A stretch of 64,000 bases of DNA from Dehalobacter restrictus DSM 9455 (lineage in GTDB: Bacteria; Bacillota; Desulfitobacteriia; Desulfitobacteriales; Syntrophobotulaceae): NCBI RefSeq assembly GCF_000512895.1, contig NZ_CP007033.1, positions 1,475,001 through 1,539,000 of the forward strand. Reading direction: 5' to 3'. Positions within the stretch are counted from its first letter, which is position 1; the number at the start of each line of letters is the position of its first letter. Of the stretch, positions 26,476 to 35,209 are shown one piece after another. The notes beneath the pieces were generated by a model. That model had not been told where the DNA came from. It worked only from the letters and a program-made list of their open reading frames with translations, and made no database searches. The position numbers and the translations under genes were made by a program.

Positions 26476-28406
26476 ACCGGCTCACCTCCTATCGCAGCAA
26501 AAGAACAGACTTGTGTACAGAGTGAGCAACCGTAGCATAAAGCCGAATCAATTTCAGCCTTATCTACTTTCCAGGTAATGGCCGGACAGCCCAATTCTTT
26601 GATACAGCGCTTGCAGCCGCTGCATTTTCCGGGATCAACTGTGAATTGCGGCCCTGGTTTGGCTATTGCAATGCACGGATATTCAAAGATCACCGCTGAA
26701 ACGCCACGCACCGCTGCAGCATCTTGGATGGCAGCGACCGCTTGTTTTAAGTTGAGCGGATTGCATGTCGTAATCTGTTTAACACCCAAGGCTTGAAGGA
26801 CAGCCGGAATACTAATTTTTTCAGCGATATTTCCCATCATGGTTTTCCCGGTGCCCGGGTGTGGCTGATGACCTGTCATCGCCGTTGTCGAATTGTCGAG
26901 AATGATCAATACGATATCGGTTTCATTGTAAACAGCATTAATCACACCGGCAATGCCTGTATGAAAAAAGGTTGAATCACCGATAAATGCAAAATTAACC
27001 GTATCCGGTTCAGCGCGGTGCAGTCCCTGGGCAATCGTAATGCCTGCACCCATGCAGAGGCAGGTGTCAACCATCTCCAGCGGACTTGCATTACCAAGTG
27101 TATAGCAGCCGATGTCACCGGAAAAGACCGCTTTCTTACCTTTCATGGCTTTTTTCACCGCGTAAAAAGAAGCGCGGTGCGGACAGCCGGCACAGAGTAC
27201 CGAAGGCCGGACCGGCAGAGCCGGCTGCTCAGGCTGTATAACTTCTACAGTCTGTTGATCCTCTTCAGCTATGCATTCTTCTTTATTGTTTATATCCTCA
27301 TGTTTAGCATTCAATGTGGAGAGATTTAGACGGCAGTCTTCATCCTGATTAGGCTTCTTTAAGAATTTCGTGATTGCCTTGCGCGCGATTTCAATGCTGT
27401 TTTCCCCAGCCTGAGGGGTATGGCCGCTCAGTTTGCCGAAGACTTTGACAGGCAAATGGTATTGGCCGCACAGGAAAATCAATTCTTTTTCAATCACTGG
27501 ATCCAGTTCTTCGATCACCAGTACTTCATCGAGGCCGCTTAAGAATTCCAGGGCCAGTCTTACCGGAAAAGGATGCGGCGTTGAAACTTTGAAGAGTTTA
27601 TAGTCAATATCCGAACTATTCTTCTGAACATCGTTTTCGCGTTGACGGCACTCCTTTAGCGCCTGGATCGCTTCACACGTATAAGCATAACTGATGCCGC
27701 CTGTGGCAATACCTTTTTTACCGCTGCCGGTTAATATATTGCAGGGATAGGAGGAAAAGTCCGCTTCCAGTATTGGACGTCTGGCTTCAATTTGCAGATG
27801 CTTTTCATAAGAAAGGCGAGGAAAAATCGTCCATTTCGGATTTTTGACAAAAGCGCCGGCCGAAGAAGCCGCCTGGGCGGGTTCGAGTACGATAGAGGCG
27901 CTGCCATGACAAACACGCGTGGTTGGACGAAATAAGACCGGGGTCTTGTATTCTTCCGAATAGGCAAACGCATCGCCAATCATCTGATAAGCTTCTTCCG
28001 GTGAAGATGGGTCAAAGACAGGCAGTTTGGCAAAAGAAGCAAAATGACGGGTATCCTGCTCTGTCTGGGAAGAAATAGGTCCGGGATCATCGGCAACAAC
28101 GATGACCATTCCCCCCTCTACCCCGATATAAGCGAGGCTCATTAATGGATCGGAGGCAACATTAAGACCAACTTGTTTCATGGTGACCATCGTTCTGAGA
28201 CCAGCATAGGCTGCACCAGCCGCAACTTCCAGCGCGGATTTTTCATTGACGGACCATTCAACATAAATATTCCCGGGATTCTTCCGGGCGACTGTTTCCA
28301 ATATTTCAGTGGAAGGCGTGCCTGGATAGCCGGTTACAACCGCAACGCCGGCCCGGATAGCTCCCATGGCAATTGCCTCATTCCCCATTAAGAGTACTTG
28401 TTCCAT
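26472..28406 (-). CDS. iorA: Indolepyruvate:ferredoxin oxidoreductase, alpha subunit
   Basis: A 644-residue protein with an N-terminal pyruvate-ferredoxin-oxidoreductase-type domain (VVTGYPGTPSTEI), a thiamine-diphosphate-binding domain (GDIGCYTLG; AFIGDSTFFHTG; LIILDNSTTAMTGHQPHPG) and two C-terminal [4Fe-4S] ferredoxin motifs (CSGCKRC and CYGCSLCTQVC). It is the catalytic subunit for aromatic 2-oxoacid oxidation. It is the first gene of a leftward cluster iorA-iorB-paaK-acyl-CoA synthetase(-ade). AGGAGGACGATTC precedes the ATG. Confidence 0.94.
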   Translation of the reverse strand: MEQVLLMGNEAIAMGAIRAGVAVVTGYPGTPSTEILETVARKNPGNIYVEWSVNEKSALEVAAGAAYAGLRTMVTMKQVGLNVASDPLMSLAYIGVEGGMVIVVADDPGPISSQTEQDTRHFASFAKLPVFDPSSPEEAYQMIGDAFAYSEEYKTPVLFRPTTRVCHGSASIVLEPAQAASSAGAFVKNPKWTIFPRLSYEKHLQIEARRPILEADFSSYPCNILTGSGKKGIATGGISYAYTCEAIQALKECRQRENDVQKNSSDIDYKLFKVSTPHPFPVRLALEFLSGLDEVLVIEELDPVIEKELIFLCGQYHLPVKVFGKLSGHTPQAGENSIEIARKAITKFLKKPNQDEDCRLNLSTLNAKHEDINNKEECIAEEDQQTVEVIQPEQPALPVRPSVLCAGCPHRASFYAVKKAMKGKKAVFSGDIGCYTLGNASPLEMVDTCLCMGAGITIAQGLHRAEPDTVNFAFIGDSTFFHTGIAGVINAVYNETDIVLIILDNSTTAMTGHQPHPGTGKTMMGNIAEKISIPAVLQALGVKQITTCNPLNLKQAVAAIQDAAAVRGVSAVIFEYPCIAIAKPGPQFTVDPGKCSGCKRCIKELGCPAITWKVDKAEIDSALCYGCSLCTQVCSFAAIGGEPV

Positions 28407-28636
28407 GAATCGTCCTCCTAAAACAGATCAAGACCAATAGACTAATATTGACGAACAAACCAATAAGCTTGCCCTTTAAAGAAAGACAAGCTTTGAAATT
28501 GCAAATAACATATTTAAGTATAATTCTTTTTTGGCATGATCGTCAACGACATTACTGTTTTTAAGGCAATTTTTTAAGAATTTTTATCGATTTGCTTCGG
28601 TAATGATCTGATTACGCTCCATTGACAGAAGACACT

Positions 28637-30139
28637 TTATTTTATATAGCTGTTATCCTTCAGAAGGACGTCATGTGAACCGCCTTCCACGATGCTTGTT
28701 GCGGATACGAGCGTGAGTTTGGCATTTTTGTGCAGTTCTGGAATCGTCAAAACCCCACAGTTGCTCATGGTTGAACGGACTTTGTTCAGGCTCAGGGTTA
28801 CGTTGTCTTTTAAACTGCCGGCGTATGGCACATAGGAGTCAACGCCTTCTTCAAAAGAAAGCTTGCCGTCACCGCCGAGATCGTAGCGCTGCCAATTCCT
28901 GGCACGGTTAGAGCCTTCTCCCCAGTATTCCTTCATGTAGCTGCCATTGATATTGACTTTGTTCGTCGGGCTCTCATCAAAACGTGAAAAATACCGGCCA
29001 AGCATGATAAAATCGGCCCCCATCGCCAGCGCCAGTGTAATATGGTAATCATGGACGATACCGCCATCCGAGCAGACGGGGATATAAATTCCGGTTTCCT
29101 TGAAATATTGATCGCGCGCATTGGCAACTTCAATCAACGCGGTAGCCTGTCCGCGGCCTATCCCTTTTTGTTCGCGGGTAATGCAGATCGACCCGCCGCC
29201 AATGCCGACTTTGACAAAGTCGGCCCCCGCTTCGGCCAGGAATAAGAATCCCTCGCGGTCCACGACGTTCCCGGCGCCAACCTTTACGGATTCACCGTAT
29301 TTTTTGCGGATAAAATCGATCGTCCTTTTCTGCCATTCCGAAAAGCCTTCGGAAGAATCAATGCAAAGAACATCTGATCCGGCATTAACCAGCGCAGGCA
29401 CTCGTTCTTCATAGTCCCTCGTATTAATCCCTGCTCCGACAATATACCTTTTGGAGGCGTCCAGAAGTTCCCTTTCGTATTCTTTATGGGAATCATAGTC
29501 TTTGCGGAAGACCAGATACTTAAGGTTTTGGTCTTTATCGATCAAAGGTAAAGCATTCAGCTTATGGTCCCAAATAATATCGTTGGCTTCACTCAGGGTG
29601 ATCTGATCACTTCCGCAGATCAGATCCTCAAACTTTGTCATGAATTCTTTGACTTTCGTATCTTTGGACATTCTGCTGACGCGGTAATCTCTGGTCGTAA
29701 CAAGACCCAGCAGCTTACCCGTAGCTGTACCGTCTGAGGTCACCGCCACTGTGGAATGATCCGTTTTGGCTTTCAGGGCCAAAATGTTCGCCAGCGTGCT
29801 GTCCGGGGTTATATTGGAATCGCTGGTCACAAAACCTGCCTTATAGTTTTTGACCCGCGCAATCATCTGAGCCTGGGTATCAATCGGCTGAGAACAATAA
29901 ATAAACGAAATACCGCCTTCTCTGGCCAGAGCAATTGCCATTTTATCGTCCGAAACAGACTGCATGATTGCCGATACCAGAGGAATATTCGTATTAATGG
30001 AAGATTCCTCACCTTTTTTGTATTTTACAACGGGAGTCTTCAGACTTACATTTGTCGGGGTACAGTCTGCCGAAGAATACCCGGGTACTAATAAATATTC
30101 TCCAAAAGTATGGGAAGGTTCATCAAAATAAGTTGCCAT
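28637..30139 (-). CDS. guaB: Inosine-5'-monophosphate dehydrogenase
   Basis: Catalyses NAD-dependent oxidation of IMP to XMP, the first step to GMP. The 500-residue protein has the TIM barrel with the substrate loop and catalytic Cys ([12 protein letters not shown]), the phosphate-binding segment CSDGGI, and a paired CBS region (about residues 105-230). ATG 30139 (MATYFDEP) is chosen because AAAGGAGAG lies six bases upstream; an ATG 11 codons earlier has no such site. The roughly 200 bases upstream show no G-box or other riboswitch. Confidence 0.93.
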   Translation of the reverse strand: MATYFDEPSHTFGEYLLVPGYSSADCTPTNVSLKTPVVKYKKGEESSINTNIPLVSAIMQSVSDDKMAIALAREGGISFIYCSQPIDTQAQMIARVKNYKAGFVTSDSNITPDSTLANILALKAKTDHSTVAVTSDGTATGKLLGLVTTRDYRVSRMSKDTKVKEFMTKFEDLICGSDQITLSEANDIIWDHKLNALPLIDKDQNLKYLVFRKDYDSHKEYERELLDASKRYIVGAGINTRDYEERVPALVNAGSDVLCIDSSEGFSEWQKRTIDFIRKKYGESVKVGAGNVVDREGFLFLAEAGADFVKVGIGGGSICITREQKGIGRGQATALIEVANARDQYFKETGIYIPVCSDGGIVHDYHITLALAMGADFIMLGRYFSRFDESPTNKVNINGSYMKEYWGEGSNRARNWQRYDLGGDGKLSFEEGVDSYVPYAGSLKDNVTLSLNKVRSTMSNCGVLTIPELHKNAKLTLVSATSIVEGGSHDVLLKDNSYIK

Positions 30140-30338
30140 ATCAATCTCTCCTTTGTCATTAATAATAATCATTCAAAACATTTTTATTGCATAAAGCTTG
30201 TACTTCTTCATTTATATATCAGGCGCCAGCTAAGTCTTCTTTAAAATCAATAACGAAGATATAACCATAAATATTCTTATTCGCTAAATATTATCACATT
30301 CCCTTCAAAAATCAAGATGTCAGTAGAAATTCAGACAA

Positions 30339-30351
30339 TTTTAAATGTTAA
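30339..30351 (+). repeat. 13-bp direct repeat, left copy
   Basis: TTTTAAATGTTAA here is repeated exactly at 32121-32133. The two copies flank a 1,769-bp region with internally inverted ends and look like a target-site duplication. Confidence 0.6.
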
Positions 30352-30458
30352 CCTCAATTGACTTTGTAAATGCAACCTATACATTACTGGGTGATTGCAT
30401 TTAAATCTTCAAACAGGATAGTGGCATTAAGTCTTACAATCGAAAGTCTCCTTTTTCT

Positions 30459-30480
30459 TCACTCCCCCATGGGGGAGTGA
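30459..30480. repeat. Perfect 22-bp palindrome
   Basis: TCACTCCCCCATGGGGGAGTGA is self-complementary over its full length and lies 38 bases from the left IS30-type terminal repeat. IS30-family transposases often insert at or near palindromes. Confidence 0.6.
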
Positions 30481-30517
30481 TTGCATTTAGTCTGGCAATA
30501 TTCCGACAAGAACTTTA

Positions 30518-31887
30518 GGATGTGTTCTGCGGGAATCTTTGAGTCAAAGGAGAATTTACCATGGCAAAAAACAAGCATCTCACTGATTCGGAGCGTCTAC
30601 AAATTGAGCAGCTACTGCGAGAGGGCGTATCTCTTAAGCGGATTGCCGTCACCCTTGAAAAAAGCGCATCCACCATTTCCCGTGAAATTCGCGCCCGCGC
30701 CATTGAAAGCAATAAATATGCGCCATACCGTATCCATAACCGCTGCGCCAATCTCAATGTCTGCCAAAAAATGCAGATCTGCTCCGACAAGCCTAATTGC
30801 ACAAGAAAGTGTTCCCGCTGTAATTACTGCAATGCCGTATGCGAGGAATTCGAGGAGCGACGCTGCCACAGGCTTTATGATCCACCGTATGTCTGCAACG
30901 GTTGTCTTGAAGCTTACCAGTGTGTCCTACGGAAAAAGTATTACCTCCACAGAAATGCTCATGAGGCATACCGAGAGATGCTGGTGGAATCCCGCTCCGG
31001 TGCAAATATTACCGAGGATGAACTGCTCTACCTTGACGAATGGATCAGTCCCCTCATCCAGCGTGGGCAATCTGTTCATCACATCGCAGTCCACAATGCC
31101 GACAGGCTTATCGTCAGTGAGAAATCCATCTACCGCTATGTTTCCGGCGGACTCTTTAAGGCGAGAAACATTGACATGCCCCGGGTCTGCCGCCTTAAGC
31201 CCAGAAAAACCAAAACGGTGGAGCATAAAATCGACAGCACCTGCAGGCTTGGCCGCACCTACGCCGACTTCCTGGCCTTTACGGAAGCATCAGACGCTCC
31301 GGTCGTTGAGATAGATTCAGTTATCGGGCGTGTCGGTGGAAAGGTCCTGCTCACGATGATGTTCAAGTCCTGTGACTTGATGCTGGCCTTCATCAGGGAA
31401 CGCAATACCTCCCAGTCCGTTATCGACGTCTTCAACTGCCTAGACGAAACTCTTAGCAGAGAGGTGTTCAGCCGCCTTCTTTCCGTTTGCCTCACTGACA
31501 ACGGTTCAGAGTTTTCAAACCCGAAAGCTTTGGAGTATGATGCACAGGGCCGCCGCAGGACGCGGCTGTACTACTGCGACCCATTCGCATCATACCAGAA
31601 GCCCAACGTGGAGTTGAACCACGAGTTCATTAGGAAAATATTGCCCAAAGGCACATCGTTTGACGCCCTGTGCCAAGGGGATATTGACCTTATGATGTCG
31701 CATATCAACTCCTATTCCAGGGAGAAACTGGGCGACAAATCGCCGTTGGATGTGTTTAGTTTCATCTACGGGTACGATGATGTCCTTAAAAACTGGGAAT
31801 CAGCAGGATTCCTGCTAATAAAATCCTGCTGAAGCCGTCGCTTTTGAAAAAATAATTTCAGTATCATTTAACCCGCAGAACACATCC
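30518..31887 (+). mobile_element. IS30-family insertion sequence
   Basis: Terminal inverted repeats GGATGTGTTCTGCGGG (30518-30533) and its complement (31872-31887) bracket a single transposase gene. The 1,370-bp length is close to usual IS30 sizes. No identical target duplication is seen right outside these repeats (TA versus AT). Confidence 0.7.
30561..31832 (+). CDS. IS30-family transposase
   Basis: A 423-residue transposase. The N-terminus has the HTH typical of IS30 (LTDSERLQIEQLLREG ... STISREIR), then a cysteine-rich segment (CSRCNYCNAVC), and a C-terminal DDE integrase core: first Asp in VVEIDSVIG, second in CLTDNGSEF and Glu in NVELNHEF. All three catalytic residues are present, so it may be active. 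AAAGGAGAATTTACC precedes the ATG. The reading frame is intact and the gene lies inside 16-bp inverted repeats. Confidence 0.92.
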   Translation: MAKNKHLTDSERLQIEQLLREGVSLKRIAVTLEKSASTISREIRARAIESNKYAPYRIHNRCANLNVCQKMQICSDKPNCTRKCSRCNYCNAVCEEFEERRCHRLYDPPYVCNGCLEAYQCVLRKKYYLHRNAHEAYREMLVESRSGANITEDELLYLDEWISPLIQRGQSVHHIAVHNADRLIVSEKSIYRYVSGGLFKARNIDMPRVCRLKPRKTKTVEHKIDSTCRLGRTYADFLAFTEASDAPVVEIDSVIGRVGGKVLLTMMFKSCDLMLAFIRERNTSQSVIDVFNCLDETLSREVFSRLLSVCLTDNGSEFSNPKALEYDAQGRRRTRLYYCDPFASYQKPNVELNHEFIRKILPKGTSFDALCQGDIDLMMSHINSYSREKLGDKSPLDVFSFIYGYDDVLKNWESAGFLLIKSC

Positions 31888-32020
31888 ATACCGATCCTGA
31901 TCAAGGGGACGCGGTTACTCTGTCCGAAAAACGATTTCCGGGTACCCCTTTTATTAGTATACTCTTTTTTAGAACTCGGCTGGCAGATTTTCACTCCATA
32001 TAATCTGAATCGGCTATTTT

Positions 32021-32041
32021 TAACAGGTACTATACCTGTTA
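32021..32041. repeat. Short perfect hairpin upstream of cysK
   Basis: TAACAGGTA and TACCTGTTA are complementary around CTA. It lies in the right flank of the mobile region; a regulatory role is unproven. Confidence 0.4.
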
Positions 32042-32120
32042 TTCCCAGTATTTTGACAGACTCAATGAAACCCCACTATATTTACTCTGTCAAAGGTTGC
32101 ATTTACTTTGACCGCTCACC

Positions 32121-32133
32121 TTTTAAATGTTAA
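32121..32133 (+). repeat. 13-bp direct repeat, right copy
   Basis: Exact copy of the repeat at 30339-30351, marking the right border of the putative outer mobile element. Confidence 0.6.
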
Positions 32134-32226
32134 GCATCGCAAAAAACAAAGGTTAGCAGGATTTCCCTGCCAACAAAGATAGTGTATAGTATTCATAGTA
32201 TTGATTGTTTAGAAAGGATGACGCCT

Positions 32227-33126
32227 GTGTACGATAATATTCTTGAGACCATTGGCCATACTCCGCTGGTCCGGATTAACAGATTAAATCCGAAGCCGCA
32301 CGTTGCGCTGTATGCAAAACTGGAGGGCTTTAATCCGACTGGAAGCATCAAAGACCGCATTGCCTTAAAAATGATCGAGCAAGCCGAAGCGTGTGGCTCG
32401 CTTGTCCCCGGCAAGACCATTATTGAACCGACTTCCGGAAACACAGGGATTGGCCTCGCCATGATCGGTGCCGTCAAAGGATATAAGGTAGAAATCGTGA
32501 TGAGCGAAGCCGTATCTCTGGAGCGCCGCAAAATGATTGAAGCTTTTGGTGCCAGGACAATCCTGACCGACCCATCCGAGGGAACTGACGGAGCGATCCG
32601 CAAAGCACACGAGCTCTGCAGGATGTATCCAGAGAAATATTTTATGCCAAACCAATTCTCAAACGAGTACAATAAGCTCGCCCATTATTATACGACTGCG
32701 CATGAAATATGGGAGGAGACCCACGGAAAAGTCACTCACTACGTTTCCGCACTTGGTACCTCAGGGACGCTCATGGGTGTTGGCATGGGTCTTAAGGACA
32801 AGAATCCTGCGGTTCAAATTATTGAAGCCCACCCTGAAAAGGGCCATTATATTCAGGGTCTTAAAAACATGGAAGAGGCTATTGTACCGGAAATCTATGA
32901 TCCCAGCAAGATAGACCGGACAGTCATGATTGAATCTGAGGCCGCTTTTGCCATGGCCAGAGCCATCGTTCTCCAGGAAGGCATCTTTGTCGGGATGAGC
33001 AGCGGAGCCGCAATGATTGCAGCTTTGGAATGCATCAAAGATATTGAGGAAGGATTGATCGTGGTCCTGTTTGCCGATCGCGGGGAAAAATATCTGAGTA
33101 CGAATCTATTTAATTTAGCTGAATAA
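32227..33126 (+). CDS. cysK: Cysteine synthase (O-acetylserine sulfhydrylase family)
   Basis: About 299 residues of the PLP fold-type II family. The PLP-binding lysine is in PTGSIKDRIAL, the substrate loop is TSGNTGIGLAM, and the glycine loop for the PLP phosphate is ALGTSGTLMGVG. It makes cysteine from O-acetylserine and sulfide; a related beta-replacement enzyme (CysM or cystathionine beta-synthase type) is possible. GTG 32227 (VYDNILETIGHTPLV) is favoured because AGAAAGGA lies eight bases upstream and the family begins here. Its upstream region has been separated from older DNA by the mobile element at 30352-32120, so its promoter may lie in the element. Confidence 0.88.
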   Translation: MYDNILETIGHTPLVRINRLNPKPHVALYAKLEGFNPTGSIKDRIALKMIEQAEACGSLVPGKTIIEPTSGNTGIGLAMIGAVKGYKVEIVMSEAVSLERRKMIEAFGARTILTDPSEGTDGAIRKAHELCRMYPEKYFMPNQFSNEYNKLAHYYTTAHEIWEETHGKVTHYVSALGTSGTLMGVGMGLKDKNPAVQIIEAHPEKGHYIQGLKNMEEAIVPEIYDPSKIDRTVMIESEAAFAMARAIVLQEGIFVGMSSGAAMIAALECIKDIEEGLIVVLFADRGEKYLSTNLFNLAE

Positions 33127-33235
33127 GCAGCAGATATAGGATGTTTGAACCAACACAGCACATGCCTAAGTGTATCAATATATTGTCAAGCGATCAGTTG
33201 TGAATCTTCGATACGACAAAATTTCTAAATTTAAA

Positions 33236-33257
33236 AAATTGTATACGTGTACAATTT
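33236..33257. promoter_or_regulatory. Near-perfect 22-bp palindrome of operator type
   Basis: AAATTGTA-TACGTG-TACAATTT has eight-base matching arms. It lies between the ends of convergent genes, so no target gene is obvious. Confidence 0.25.
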
Positions 33258-33291
33258 CTTGGATTAATGAAATAAAATGATCATCTTTTAC

Positions 33292-33330
33292 GGTATTATC
33301 CCTTGCCACGTAGTATTATGGGGTAATACC
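33292..33330. terminator. Terminator between convergent cysK and ABC transporter genes
   Basis: GGTATTATCCC pairs with GGGGTAATACC (one G-T pair) around a 17-base loop, just after the stop codon of the leftward ABC gene. Confidence 0.6.
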
Positions 33331-33334
33331 GATA

Positions 33335-35128
33335 TTATATTGTCTGGTTCTTGAACTGCGTGTCATACAGTTTTTTATAGATCCCGTCCCGTAACAATAA
33401 GTCCGCATGTTTTCCTACTTCTGCGATCCGTCCTTTTTCCACGACAAGGATCTGGTCGGCCGCCAGTACCGTGGAAAGCCTGTGGGCAATAATAAAACTT
33501 GTCTTCCCTTTCAGCAGCGGAACCATTGCTTTTTGAATGTACAGCTCCGACACCGAATCCAGGGAAGAAGTTGCTTCATCAAAGATAATGATCCGGGGGG
33601 TTTTTAAGATGACGCGGGCGATCGAGATCCGCTGCTTCTCCCCTCCTGACAGCTTGATGCCTCTGTTCCCAACCACTGTTTGGTATTTGTCCGGCAGCGT
33701 CATGATAAAATCATGGATATAAGCCGCTCTGCAGGCTTCTATCATTTCATCTACCGTGGCATCTTCCCGGGCGTATTTTAGATTTTCTTCAATTGTATCA
33801 TTAAATAAATAAGGCTCCTGCATCACAATGCCAATTTGTCTGCGCAGTGACTGAAGTGTTAGGTCCCTGATATCTTCTCCGTCAATTTTGACACAGCCGT
33901 TCACAACATCGTACAGTCTTGGGATCAGATTGGTAATGGTTGTCTTCCCTGCCCCGCTCGGACCGACCAGCGCGACCATGGTTCCGGACGCAACGGAAAA
34001 GTTGATATCCCGAAGAACGGGTATTTTACGGTCATACGAAAAAGAAACGTGTTCAAAGTCAACTTGACCGACAGCCGAGACGATTGTTTTCGCTTTGTCA
34101 CGGTCCACAATCTCGATCGGCTGATCAAAATAGTCAAAGATCCGCTGAAACAAAGCGAACGAACGGACAACGCTGATATGGATATTTGACAGCTGAGCTG
34201 CAGGGGTATAAAGCCTGGCCAACAGCGCTACAAAAGCCACAATTTCCCCGACGGTGATTTCACCCTGCATATAGAGGTAGCCGCCAAAAAAATAGATGAA
34301 CATCGGCCCGATAAAGGTAAAAATGCTGATGGTCATCGTAAACCATTGCCCGGCTAAAGACTCTTTCATCCGCAGACGGGATTCTTCCCGATTGACTTTT
34401 TCGAATTTCGTATAATCCGCTTGTTCTTTTGTAAAAATTTTCATCAAGATCGAACCGCTGATGCTGAACGTCTCCTGTAAGATCTGGTTCACTTCATCGA
34501 CCTTGGTCTGGGTCTGGGATACAATCTTCCATCTGACTTTGCCGACCTTGCGCGTCGGTATGACAAAAAGCGGAATGATCACGATGCCGACCATCGCCAG
34601 CTTCCAGTTCATCGAGATCAGTGCTGCAGCCGTGGCGACAAGCGTCAGGGTACTATTAAGCGTATTGATGATCGTGCTGTTCAGCATTTCCTGGACGCCA
34701 TTGATATCGCTGTTCATCCGCGTGATGATTTCACCCGGTTTGACCGTCGAGAAAAAACGCAGGGACATATGCTGGATATGGTCAAACATCTGGTTTTTCA
34801 TCTTATAGATAATATTGCGAGCAATCAGGGTTTTGAGATAATTCTGTCCAACCATCAACAAACCGCTTAAGACAACTGCCCCGATGGCCACCACCATCAG
34901 AATCGTCAGGTACTTCATATCATGCTGAGGCAGAGCCTCATCTAAAATACTCCGGGTCGCTAAAGGCGGTACGAGTCCAAGCAGCGCTGAAATGACCAGG
35001 GACAGGATGATCACAACGGTTTGTTTCCAGTACGGAATAAAGTACCGGAAGATTCTGGCCAGCATTTTGCCTGTAATATTCGGCATCTCCACTGAATCAT
35101 CTATAAAACGAACCCTGCCAAGACCCAT
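33335..35128 (-). CDS. ABC transporter, fused permease and ATPase
   Basis: About 597 residues: six membrane helices (residues 25-300) of the exporter type, then an ATPase with Walker A GPSGAGKTT, Q-loop MQEPYLFND, signature LSGGEKQRISIAR, Walker B IIIFDEATSSLD and switch His in IAHRLST. It acts as a homodimer or with a partner half-transporter not present here; substrate is unknown (lipid, drug or peptide). The start may be ATG 35128 or GTG 35140; GGTGG lies upstream of the former. The gene stands alone. Confidence 0.9.
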   Translation of the reverse strand: MGLGRVRFIDDSVEMPNITGKMLARIFRYFIPYWKQTVVIILSLVISALLGLVPPLATRSILDEALPQHDMKYLTILMVVAIGAVVLSGLLMVGQNYLKTLIARNIIYKMKNQMFDHIQHMSLRFFSTVKPGEIITRMNSDINGVQEMLNSTIINTLNSTLTLVATAAALISMNWKLAMVGIVIIPLFVIPTRKVGKVRWKIVSQTQTKVDEVNQILQETFSISGSILMKIFTKEQADYTKFEKVNREESRLRMKESLAGQWFTMTISIFTFIGPMFIYFFGGYLYMQGEITVGEIVAFVALLARLYTPAAQLSNIHISVVRSFALFQRIFDYFDQPIEIVDRDKAKTIVSAVGQVDFEHVSFSYDRKIPVLRDINFSVASGTMVALVGPSGAGKTTITNLIPRLYDVVNGCVKIDGEDIRDLTLQSLRRQIGIVMQEPYLFNDTIEENLKYAREDATVDEMIEACRAAYIHDFIMTLPDKYQTVVGNRGIKLSGGEKQRISIARVILKTPRIIIFDEATSSLDSVSELYIQKAMVPLLKGKTSFIIAHRLSTVLAADQILVVEKGRIAEVGKHADLLLRDGIYKKLYDTQFKNQTI

Positions 35129-35209
35129 GTTACCACCCACCCTTCCGATTAATTCTCTATGGGTAGATTAGCACGACTTGGCAGGATTGAAAAGTCCTTA
35201 ACAAATCTC

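Larger units (their letters stand above)
30352..32120. mobile_element. Putative outer mobile element flanked by 13-bp direct repeats
   Basis: Both borders carry the 13-bp inverted repeat GTAAATGCAACCT / AGGTTGCATTTAC (30366-30378 and 32094-32106), each exactly 14 bases inside the direct repeats. Without the IS30-type element at 30518-31887 the remainder is about 400 non-coding bases, like a MITE. It holds GCATTTA/GCATTAA-GTCT-like repeats, a 22-bp palindrome and a hairpin at 32052-32094. Alternatively the whole 1.77 kb is one IS30-type element with unusual ends. Confidence 0.5.

Noticed and set aside
30481-31314. 277-codon reading frame overlapping the IS30-type transposase on the same strand
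   Set aside because: It is out of frame with the transposase, has no domain pattern and a Ser/Pro-rich composition typical of a shadow frame.
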